A DNA stretch of 64,000 bases from Augochlora pura (lineage: Eukaryota; Arthropoda; Insecta; Hymenoptera; Halictidae), in the NCBI RefSeq assembly GCF_028453695.1, contig NC_135778.1:7884166-7948165 (forward strand). Direction: 5' to 3'. The position numbers and the translations under genes are program-made. Of the stretch, positions 50,108 through 60,530 are shown piece by piece. Within the stretch, counting starts at the first letter, position 1; every line of letters begins with the position of its first letter. The notes under the pieces were generated by a model, which saw only the letters and a program-made list of their open reading frames with translations, did no database searches and was not told the origin of the DNA.

Positions 50108-50335
50108 TTTATTGAAAGTTGAAGTTGAAGTTGAAGTTTGAAGTGAAATTGAAATTGAAACTGGATTTGAAGTTGAAAATGAAGATATAATTCAACTTCC
50201 AACTTTCAACTTTCAACTTCCAACTTCCAACTTCCAACTTTCAACTTTCAACTTTCAACTTTCAACTTTCAACTTTCAACTTTCAACTTTCAACTTCCAA
50301 CATCCAACTTCCAACTTCAATTTCTTTATGTAGAA
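50108..50335. repeat. inverted simple repeats (TTGAAG)n / (CTTTCAA)n
   Basis: About 80 bp of GAAGTT units are followed by about 140 bp of AACTTTC/AACTTCC units. The two blocks are complementary and could fold into a long imperfect hairpin. Confidence 0.8.
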
Positions 50336-50748
50336 ATGTGGAATTTAGGAATATGGAATGGAGGAATACGGAATGTGGGAATTTAGGAATGTAGGATTTA
50401 GGGATATAGGAATTTAGGAATTAGGAATGTAGGAATTTGGAATGTGGGAATGTGGAATGTGGGAATGTGGAATGTGGAATGTAAGAATCTAGGAATGTAA
50501 GAATGAAGAATCTAGGAATGTAAGAATGTTGGAATGTAGGAATGTAGGTATGTGGAATGTAGGAATGTAGGAACGTAGGAATGTAGGAATGTGGAATGTA
50601 GGAATGTGGAATTTAGGAATGTAGGAACATAGGAACGTAGGAAAGTAGGAATGTGGAATGTGGCTTGTGGGAATGTAGGAATTAGGAATGTGGAATGTGT
50701 GAATGTGTGAATGTAGGAATGTAGGAATGTAGGAATGTGGAATGTATT
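50336..50748. repeat. GGAATGTA minisatellite
   Basis: About 50 copies of an 8-bp unit GGAATGTA, with GGAATGTGG, GGAATTTA and AGAATGTA variants. Confidence 0.88.
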
Positions 50749-51185
50749 AGGCTCTACATCTATGGACCAGTCCGATTCATTTCAAACCTCCTTGATTCAG
50801 CCCCCTTCAGCCTCTACATCGACGGACTCATTGGCCGTTTGCAAGAAAGAAAACATTCTCATAAAAGGGTGTCATAAATAAGAATTGGTTTCCAGGACGA
50901 AGAGTCATTTCTACCTGTACTTGCTGAAGACGGAAAGCTTAGAAGCTTAATTAATGAACTGTAATCTAAAGAATGTTAAACAAAGCCGTGATGACGAACA
51001 TATGTAGTTAGAGAATGGATAAAATAAGAGATACTCCAAAACTATTTTTGTATGTATGTTGACTTAAATATTTTTCAAATGTTAAAAAAATTTTTTTTGA
51101 AACATTACAAACATATTTGTAAAGTCATTTAAATAAACCATGTGATATAGAATTGGAAAAATAAAATGTGTTTTACGAAAAAAAA

Positions 51186-51262
51186 ACTTAGCTTCCAACG
51201 GGATTACAACCCGAGCCCAGCAGCACCGAAATCGTACGCTCTAATCATTGCACCAACCGATT
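51186..51262 (-). ncRNA. tRNA-like sequence, probably pseudo-tRNA or SINE head
   Basis: Read on the minus strand it carries a box-A-like element (TGGTGCAATGATTAGAGCG), a box-B/T-arm-like stem-loop (CGGGTTGTAATCCCG), and then a run of Ts that could stop RNA polymerase III. The T loop has GTA where a true tRNA has TTCGA-type bases, and the acceptor stem pairs poorly. A working tRNA is therefore unlikely. Confidence 0.35.
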
Positions 51263-51265
51263 GAG

Positions 51266-51310
51266 TTGTAATGAGCGGAAACATTTCGGCATATATTCCG
51301 CTCGTTACAA
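51266..51310. repeat. 15-bp inverted repeat next to the tRNA-like sequence
   Basis: TTGTAATGAGCGGAA (51266-51280) and TTCCGCTCGTTACAA (51296-51310) pair at 14 of 15 positions (the other is G-T) around a 15-nt loop. It directly abuts the tRNA-like segment and may be part of the same short interspersed element. Confidence 0.7.
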
Positions 51311-52935
51311 TTTTTTTGCTCGCTTAATTCGTATTTTCAGGGTTAAAAAATTATTTGTTTCGATGCAATAACGTTTAAAATTACTTAATCCACACTCGCA
51401 GTAAACTAGAAAAGTAGTAGCTTTATTCTGACAGCAAAAAACATCGACACATTGGGTTTTCATTTTTTTTGACAATGTTGCAGGTTAGCAAAAAATCTGA
51501 GAAAAATTGAGTACACGAGCCGTGATAGTACCATATCAGGAAATTAATATAAAAGTGTTGAATATAATATAAAAGTGAGAAATCTTCAATTTTCCGATCT
51601 TTGGGGGTTTTTTCATTTTTGATAATCACAGCTTGCAACTGAAAAGTCTGAAAAAGTCCTATAACATGCGGTTTAATGTCCAAAATAAGCCATATTTTTT
51701 TCAAAATTTTAGAAAGCCGCTAAAGGTGGAAAAATGCCGGAAAACCGCGAAATCTAATTTACCCTGTAACTACCCTCACGGACAAGTTACAGGGTTAAAA
51801 TTTTACACAGATGAGTTTCTATTGGTCAGCTATCGAACGGTGTATGACTTATTGAAAAACCTCTAAGGGCGTTTTTGACCATCTTAATCGGCTGTGCCCT
51901 TTCCGTGATTGATTCTCTCCGCATATCGGCACCAGAAAATCAAACATTTCACGCGTTAGAACCCCACAGTTTTGGATCCAGGAAGTTAAACTGTGAAAGC
52001 TGAAACACTCGACTAATCCATGAACTTGATTGGCACGATCTCTGCCGTCGTTATCTCTCTCTCTCTCTCTCTCTGTTTCTCTTTCTCTTAGCATCCACGC
52101 CGTTCAAAGGTCGATCAACCTATTGATAGAACCGTTCGCATAATCGATACGCTAACCGATTCGTAATCAAAGCAAGGCAGCGGATCGAGCCGTGGCCACC
52201 CATCGGATCCGGGCATCCGATCGCGTATGTCGGGCTCTCGAATACCGGTCTACATGTCCGGCGTGCTGACATTAACGGCACACACTCGACAACGTTACAG
52301 GTTTCACGCTGGCTATTTCGAACAGGTTGCGCTCCGGTCTATTTTTCGATCATTGGCATCGACCGGATCCATGGATCCATGCTCCCGACGACAGGTAGCC
52401 AGAAAAATAATTGAAACGACGACGATTAAATCGAGCCGCGATCTACAACACATTCGCGTGCCAAGACCGGTCATCCTCGTAATTATAAACCCCCATTATC
52501 GCTGGTGGTTGGCCAACAGTTCGAGGAACCTTGGAAATTTTCGAGTCGCCAATCCCATCTTCGGCCAAATCCACGGTTCGTCCGATAGTTTCTTAACGCG
52601 TTCGCTTTTCCTATTTTTACACCGTTGATTGATCATTTGATTCTTCTGCCATCGAGATCTAAAAACGAAAATAAATTAAGGTATACAAGAAATAACAATT
52701 GTCTGATTCTACCAGAGACAATGATTTACCCGCGGTTATTACATTTTGATGACAATGTATTTAATTTGTCATTTGGTTACTCAGTATCTTAAACTGAAGT
52801 TAAACAAATTACTGTCACACAAGGGGTCTTCACAAAGTGTCTTAGAAAATATGTTTCCTGATGAATAAAACTGAACATCGTCGTAAACATCGTCAATAAT
52901 GCAGTATGCATATGAAGCGTAGAACAGTGAACCCA

Positions 52936-53828
52936 TTAATCAACGACATTGGCAAGCCTTTCTGTTGTATTATTGGAACATGGCATGGTGATCTAAATGT
53001 GAAAGACAAGTAAAATCATTAAAAACATTTCCAGAATGACAATTTCATAACACGTTGCTTAATTTGATATCTATACTTACCTTACTTATAAAACAACAAA
53101 AACTTCGTCTCAAATAATTAATGGTTCCTTCTTTTAATTTCAATTTCATCACTTGATGAATGGTGTTTGAATTGAATCGAAGAAGACTTCTACGCTGCAA
53201 ATAAACATTGTAATTACATTACAAGCTACTACATTTTTAATTCAATAATAATTTGAGGAAAAAGAAATTGAATTTCTAACTACAATTCGCTAAACACTAA
53301 TAATGTACAGAATAACAACGAATTAGAGTCTCACGAATTATAATTACAAAATAATTATATTACATTTTAATCAAATTATTGTCTAACTAGAAATTCAAAT
53401 CCTGTTTTAGGAATTATGGTTACAAAATAATTCAATCGCATTTTATTCAAATTATATATAGAAATTCAATTCCTGTTTCATGAACTGTAAGTGCAAAGTT
53501 AATTCAGTTACAACTCCGCTTCGGACGAAGTTCTTTCGGACTGTGCGTTGCTCGAATGTTTACAAACACGTCCGAACAGAGTTCTTTACTGGTGGTTACC
53601 AAGTGCCTTGCATAAAGGTGTCATTGGATGCGCTTGGCACGGGTCTGTTGCTTTCCTCGTTGGCAAGTCTTGACCGATCATCGCGGAGTAACAATAACCG
53701 TATGAAATCGATGTCACTGTACGAAAGAATTCCGAGTAGTCTCGTCGTAGAAACAAAATAACGAGCTACGAGAATGTATTCCGAAAATGTTTACTGTTAA
53801 ATCGCAGAGGACCACTCACCGGTGCCAT
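52936..53828 (-). CDS. unrecognised 59-residue protein, 3 exons (candidate small gene)
   Basis: Exon 53820-53828 encodes ATG GCA CCG and ends at GTGAGT. Exon 53081-53194 (38 codons, after TTTGCAG, ending AAG|GTAAGT) reads RRSLLRFNSNTIHQVMKLKL and so on to RRSFCCFISK. Exon 52936-52992 opens after a T-rich CACATTTAG and reads ITMPCSNNTTERLANVVD then TAA. All three phases agree (0/0/0) and every site matches consensus. The protein is basic (net positive), with no signal peptide or known domain that I can see; an amphipathic basic N-terminus could fit mitochondrial or nuclear targeting, which is speculation. The frame is also open upstream of the ATG to an AG acceptor (CFERGAD before MAP), so the gene could extend upstream. 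Alternatively these may be exons of a spliced non-coding RNA. Confidence 0.4.
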
Positions 53829-54463
53829 ATCGGCGCCTCGTTCAAAGCACTGCCAAGTACGTAATCATCGATTCAACTAGTACAAATGATCCCAATGTTC
53901 TCGTTCACGATTTTCACAAAGGTTTCACGGATCGAAGGACGACATAGGCTCGAGTAGGGTATAGGGTTGCCTGTGAATTACTGTGCTACCACCTGGTTAC
54001 TATATCCTTTAGCCATTCAAGAGTAACATTATTAAATTAAAGGTATTCTTTACCTCTTATATTTGTATAATTATGAAAAATTTCGCGCTTGTATGAGAAA
54101 CGTCAGCATATAATATAACTGTTCTAAGAAGTGCGGTATAGATAAAAGAAGCTACTTATCGAAGACATTGCAAGTCGCTTTACTCGTCGACGAGATCTTC
54201 GAAAAGTGACATCAGCGCGATCGGCGAAAACAGATTAAAAATTTGGTATCACGCCTCGAGGACCTCGCCCGTTGTCGCGGCTTGGCAACCCGATCCGATC
54301 CGTCCCTGATCTGCATGCAAATAGGAGCTATACTTAGAGGCGTCCGATTTCCCCCGTTGCGACAACAGATCGCATTTTCGGCCTCATCGACCTTAATCAT
54401 TCCGCCGAGTAGTTTTATTCGCGATAACCGTTTCGAGAAACGCGCGATTGAATCGTTTAACTG

Positions 54464-54485
54464 TGCGCGCGCGCACGCGCGCGCT
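54464..54485. repeat. alternating GC tract
   Basis: GCGCGCGCGCACGCGCGCGC, a purine-pyrimidine alternation with Z-DNA potential. Similar shorter tracts occur near 35055, 38460 and 40640. Confidence 0.75.
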
Positions 54486-56616
54486 CTGAAACGACAGGCG
54501 GAGAGATGCCGAGGACGTCCTTCCTGTGTCGGTTCTTTCATAGCATAGTTCTTTGGCTAACAGATCGCTTTCCGTGAAATTCACGGTAGTTTCCCATGGC
54601 GCGGTGCTCGCGAAGAGTCAGATTAAGGAAATGGAGATAAGGTGGTCGACGAGCACCTAGCTGCGCCTGGACTCTTCAATGGGCCACTAGAAAGAGATCT
54701 TGAATGGGCATCCACGTGTACCTGCATCGCGCAGACTGCAGACGCGGAGGAGATCACATGGGAAGGGACCTGGTCCGTTAATGCAGTCGGCGACTTGTGG
54801 CAATGATGTTTCCATTCCGTTCAGATGCAGGTACAGATGTTTCCTTGTTTGTATGAAGTAGAGAGGGAAGCGTTTCAAGCTGAAACATAATTCAAAGTAT
54901 ATTATCTCTACGCTATTTGATTACTTTTATTAGGCAATAAATAAGAATAAAATACAATAAAACGCAATCAATACAACTAAAATAAGATATAATAATTTGT
55001 ATAACGAATTTAAAATGGTACTCTCGTCAACTTGTAAGATATTTCTTAAAAGTGCAACATCATGAACTAGACAAAAATTCTAAGCTATCTTCTGCAACAA
55101 TTTTCGAAGATCATACGATCGGATGAAAGCGACAGGAGTCTCTCGTAAAATACAAATTTTCCGATGTCATAAACCAAGTAGCTGTAACAGAGCTCCGTCG
55201 AGCAATTACGTACTCGGGCTACCTTAAATCACATGGCGGGCCACCGTCCCATTCATCCCATAATCGCGTGCGTAAACTCGGGATGATCACGTGCAGGAGA
55301 CGAACGAGTGTGAGTGCGAAGGGAAGCTGTGCGATGGTTTAAAGAGGATCCCGGAGTGGGGGGAGGCAGGAAGGAAAGGAAAGGAAAGAGAAAGAAGAAG
55401 GGCGCGTGTCGGTCGCGTGCCCCGTTTGCCACCGGTGACTCGGTGTCTGCGACCCTCCTGCCCTTTAACCCCTCCTACGCTTTTCCACGAAGCGGATCCC
55501 TGGGTGGGGGTAAACCACCAGGCTCCTAACCACCGTATTAACCCGTAATCAGAAACGGGTGGTCTTCGAGAGTACTCCTAAGACTTGCAATATTCTTAGC
55601 AATACTCTGCTGACTCATTTCACATTTTTCTAAATTATATATTTTCGAATTTGAAATATTTTTCAAATATGAAATATATATAACAAATATTTAAAATACC
55701 GAGCCAGTCTGCTTATTTCTAATTGTTCTATAAATACGCCATGAATTGTCTTTACTTAATGATTCAAAATCTTAATCCCCTATTGATATGAACTAGAGAT
55801 ATTTTAAACGAAGGACGAAGATATAGCTATAAAATTCAATATAATCGGAGGAAAACAATTCACAGTATTCTAAGAATTTTCAGAAGTCTCTAGGTATCGA
55901 TATCACGAAATTCACCCTAAGAGAAAGAACCCTGAAATTCGTTTTCCACGGAGCGCCGTCGACGACACACATTTCCAGCGGCCGCAGGCAAAGTGGTCTA
56001 AAAGCAAGTTTAATTAAATGTCTCTAGTAGGGGAGGGATTCGAGGAATCCATCAGCAAACAGTTCAGGACTACGACCTCAGCCTCCCTCGTCGTCTAGTC
56101 CACTTCCTCTTCTTCCGTCCCCTTCATTTTTTCATCTTCTCCTCGAGACCGTCTGGACGATGCCAATGGAAGAAAGAAAATCAACGAGGATCTGGGGGTG
56201 GCACGCGTGGTCCTGCGCCCGTGGGGCAACAGCGAAGGCTGTGCACTGCAACAGGAGATGTGGCCATCGGGGAGCAGACGCTCCATTGAACGATCATCGA
56301 ACGTCGCGACCCCTCGGTATAACGGATCCTCCTTCGATAGCTCGATCTCCCGGTGTTTCCGATCCTCGAACGGAAGTCATCAGTGTCCGCCGGATTTCGG
56401 GCGAGCAATAATCGTCGTGGTCATTAACCGAGTCTCTGTCACGGATCGACCAGTAGCCATCTTTTCTTTTGCTAGCGCGTGTTTCTTCCTAATGAACAGA
56501 TTCCAGAGATCGTTAATGTCAATCAAGTATTCGGAAGAGAAAGAAAACAGTCGACGGTTATCTCCTTTTAGAAGACTTAGAAGTTTCGTTTATAAGTTAA
56601 CTAAATTTTCTACCCT

Positions 56617-56644
56617 TAAAATGGCTTCGAGTGTAAAGGGTTAA
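56617..56644. mobile_element. TTAA-type MITE end
   Basis: GGCTTCGAGTGTAAAGGGTTAA matches the right end of the element at 44467 (GGCTTCGAGTGCAAGGGGTTAA). The opposite end was not located. Confidence 0.45.
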
Positions 56645-56990
56645 CATTTAATTTCGTTAAGGGAGGAAATTCGGATAAGAATCAACTGGCAATCATTTTT
56701 CAGATAACATTTTAAAAATATGCATTTTCATAGTATTTTTAATGCTGATACGATTTTTATACAGAGTATATCATGAAATAATTTTTCCAATGATAAACAA
56801 ATTTCTTCTTTGATGTAATTTCTTTTGAAACCTTATGGAAGGTATTTCTGGTGTTGAATAACGATCGTTCGAGGATGTCGCTCGTACGCGCAATCAGCTG
56901 ATTGCCTGTTGAAACCAAATTCCTGTACCGGTCGAATTTAAATGCATCGTGCGGGCCATTATAAACCGTCTCGCATTTTTAGTCCACTAC

Positions 56991-56994
<4 letters not shown>

Positions 56995-57041
<47 letters not shown>

Positions 57042-57184
57042 CGAAAAAAGAAGTATGTACTCACGTGAATGTAATCCGGCGACAAGAGGTTCGGAAGACG
57101 TACGATCTCTCTCTCTCTCTCTCTTTTTACCTCTCTCTTTCTCTCTTTACCTCTCTCTCTCTCTCTCTCGCTCTCTCTCTCTCC
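56995..57184. repeat. (GA)n and (CT)n microsatellites in inverted arrangement
   Basis: (GA)n at about 56995-57038 and an interrupted (CT)n at about 57105-57184 are complementary, separated by about 65 bp. They could form a hairpin. The long Arg/Glu and Ser/Leu frames across them are artefacts. Confidence 0.85.
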
Positions 57185-60100
57185 ACTCCGTCTCGATCAA
57201 GATCGCAGACGGTCCGGCCGAGTGTAGGATTTCGTCGTGAAATTTGTGAATGAGCCCTCGTGACTCGCGCATTTTGAATGGCAACCGGCGGGCCGGTTTT
57301 TACGAAAGCACTGTGCTGCCACAGGATGCGGGTGCGGACGAAGGGGGTGTGCTCATTTTTATCCTTTTTAATTTTTTTTTTCATACCCGCTCGCGGAGCA
57401 GATAAGGGGCGTGGTGGAGCCGCGGAGGGAACACCGCCAGCTGATCGCCCCCGCTTTTCAAACAGCTTTCGTAAAACGCGAGCACGTGCTCGTGTGCGTG
57501 ACCCTCCTCGGGTTTTGCATGCCCTGCTTGCCACCTGCGAAGCTAGTTCGTTCCACGGTGCTCGATCGGGACCCGTTCAATTACGAGATTAACGTTCCCT
57601 AAACCAATTAAGCGATCCAATCAGATTTTTAGCCGGACTTGCTTTTTCAACGACTTCCTTTTTACACAATTTATATTTTCAACGAAGGCGTAGGGTTAAT
57701 CGATCTATATTCTGGTCGGTGGTTGCTAAAGACTCGTCTTTTTTGCTAGATGTTAAAGCTGCTCTAGTACAGTTAACGATCGTGTAAAAAAGGGTTGAGA
57801 TTTTTCTTGATGCAGATTGACCATTTATTTTGTACAATCTGTATTTGATGATTACTTCCTTTTATCTGTACCAAAGCAATTTTGATCTGTGCGATTTCTG
57901 CGTTCTTCAGATCTAGTTATGTGTCTGCATATGAAATTATATCAATCCTTAAATAATACAGTACTTGAGAATTTGCACAACGCAGCAAAAAGTTATTAAT
58001 TCAATTTAATTTTTTCGAGTCAATTTATTCTAATTTAATTTATTCGATTCAATTCAATCTAATTTTTTTTAATTAATTTAAATTATGAAACGAATATCAG
58101 AATATTTTTGCGTTGCGTACGGGTTCTTAAAATGAGTAAAAGTGGAAAAAGTCTTGCAATCGAGTCGTACAATTCTTGTCTCGCATAAAAATCCGCAGTC
58201 GAGTGATCCTAGTCTCGGCGTTCCAAGTCCCACAATCGCGCGGAGTTTTAATGCCTCTAGGAAAGGGGAATAAACCGCCGGGGATGTAAGAGGAGGGGGT
58301 TGAAACAGGCGGCTGCTCGCTGTCTCCGGAAGGAACTGTCTCCCTTTATATCCAAAGACATTCCTCCAAACATGAGCCAACGTGCTCCACGACGCGACGA
58401 AACGCGACGCGACGGTGTTCTCCCCTCGCCGAGGCACTTCCACGGATGTCCCCACCCTGCGTTAACCTCTTGCACCCGAAACTAAATTAAGGGTCGTTCC
58501 GGTCGGAAGATTTTTTTGCCCTTGATACTCTTTCGTTTCTCTTTTTCTCGGTGCTTTTTTTTTCTCGTCTCAACGCTCGCGCTTTCGTTGACTCTCTTTC
58601 CACGGTGAATCATCAACTTGTCGCGTATCCTTTGTACGCTTTAACGGGCTTTACGGGCGGTCGATAGCAATTAGTAAGTGACACAAACACTGCCTCCATG
58701 GTGGTCGTGTTTCTCATTCTGCCATCATCCATCTGAAATTCACATAATTTTATTAACTCGTTATAGTCATTTCAATTTTTAAGATTACATAGAAGATTCG
58801 TATTTGGCGTAAAGAGCAGCGAATTAATTTTGCGAATATAATTATTTAAAATAATAACTCATGGAATTATATATAGAGAATATACGTATATCTTCTCTTT
58901 GACATTTCCACGATGTTTAATAAGAGGATACAGCATGTATGATATAATAAATAAACTAAATACTACTATGTACGCTAGTGCTAGCGAACGTAAGGCGTCT
59001 AACAGTTTGAAGCATCGAGCCAGGGAATTATTTTGACGAAGAACGTGGTGTCTAAAAAGATTCACTGTATGGTAAATTTGAGACGATGAGCGCGCAGTTT
59101 GTCATTCGTTTCCAAATCGGATAAATAATGGCCTGGCAGCTCGAAGCGGAGCGCGACAATGCGTTTCCAGTGATCCGATCCTGTTGATCGTTTGTAGGAA
59201 CCGGTGATAAACGAATTGTTCGCATAGAGCGAGCACTCGTGTTATGAGTCAGGTACTGTAAATAGAAAATTGTCATCTAAGACCTGGTGTCATTGCACCC
59301 TAGGTCCTAGAGGACGTATACGGGCGCTAGAAGAGGAGACAGATGAAAGTTGGAAGTACACGTAGACGGCTGAAAATCTCGTCTGGCTCGCCGCCAGGAA
59401 CTTTCGAATCTTGTAATCTTCTTCATCTGCGTCTCTTCCATTCTCCAGTCCGCGCCTCTTCCCGTACCTTTTCGCTGGAGGCAGTCAATTAAATGGTTCT
59501 CATTCCTAACCCTCTGTACCGCCGAATCGCGACGTCGCCGTGCAACTTGTTTCCTCGTGTTAAATGCAACTTCTTAGCAACAAGATGTTACCGGACGAAT
59601 TGTCGACGAGGTGGAGGACCGGGCTGGTTAAAACAGAATAATTTGTTCAGGGATTAACAATTAGTAATCACAATTGTGTACGAAATGGATGCATTAGAGA
59701 ATTTGAGTATTTAAATATTAAATACTCGATTGAGATTAAATCTTTAAAATTGATCTCTCTAAAATAAAATCGAATCTAAAATAAAATTAATCTTTGAAAT
59801 AAAATTCAACCTACGAAATTGAATTGGAAATATCGACTACCTCGATTGAAATATTTAAATATTCGCCAGATAGCATGAGAAAGTGAAAAGTGACGTGGGT
59901 GGAGGAAACATGAAACTTTGAGAAAGATATTGTAAACAGACGGCAACGGATGTGAAAACTTGCGAAGAAAAGGGATCATTTATAAGAACGTGCCAGAAAG
60001 GCGCAGAATTAGAAGAACATCAACATGTCGAGGAAGATCAAAATCAAGCCAATATAAATATAGAGCCTGAATCACTTAGAAATGAAAAATGTAGAACGAA

Positions 60101-60430
60101 ATGTTCAAGTGAAAAAAGGCGACACCCACGTAGCAGAGCGATAAAATCGTTTTCTCGTGCTTAAAAATTGCAAGGTGGACAGTGATGACTATCTCACATT
60201 TCTTTCTAAGAAGAGTTCTTTTGTAAATTGCTTTTCTATGAAGACTGGACACTTTTAAATTATCGATTAAAGTAATACAGACCATAGTTAAAATTCTCGA
60301 TATTTAATTATAATAAACAGTATTTAAAAAGCAATAAAGAAAATATAGTTACGATATTGATACGACTCTCATCGATCGTCTGCCGATTTTTCTTCGAATC
60401 GTTGCTCGAAATTATACAGCTTACTCACCG

Positions 60431-60530
60431 GCAGATGGTATTGCAAATGAATTCGATCGAGTACGGCTAAACGATTATTTCGATTTTCGTCGATCGCGCG
60501 CCGCGCTGCGGCGGCGGCGTCGTGAATTCT
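60431..60530 (-). other. possible coding exon, unrecognised
   Basis: On the minus strand a frame reading AAAARRAIDENRNNRLAVLD then RIHLQYHLP runs up to CCG|GTGAGT. It is open for about 35 codons and looks protein-like. A usable acceptor is unclear (a TGA lies a little upstream). Its phase would fit joining to the CFERGADMAP frame near 53829, but nothing proves this. Confidence 0.25.

Larger units (their letters stand above)
50749..52935. other. non-coding stretch with small dispersed-element features
   Basis: Apart from the tRNA-like and hairpin sequences and a (CT)n run at about 52050-52078, no gene is supported. A minus-strand frame (51423-51704) is AT-driven and has no recognisable domain. 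Confidence 0.4.
53829..60420. other. no supported gene
   Basis: A mix of AT-rich DNA and CpG-rich patches (54.2-54.5, 55.3-55.5, 56.2-56.5, 57.2-57.6 and 58.2-58.5 kb). Many overlapping frames occur in the GC-rich patches on both strands, without splice support or recognisable motifs. Confidence 0.4.

Noticed and set aside
57127..57534. 135-codon minus-strand Arg-rich frame, and its plus-strand partner 56942-57253
   Set aside because: They arise from the (GA)n/(CT)n tracts.
59052..59276. Minus-strand YPIWKRMTN, reminiscent of the calpain N-terminal VWKRP motif
   Set aside because: Surrounding residues do not match a calpain N-terminus, and no acceptor/donor phase fits the exon at 46668.
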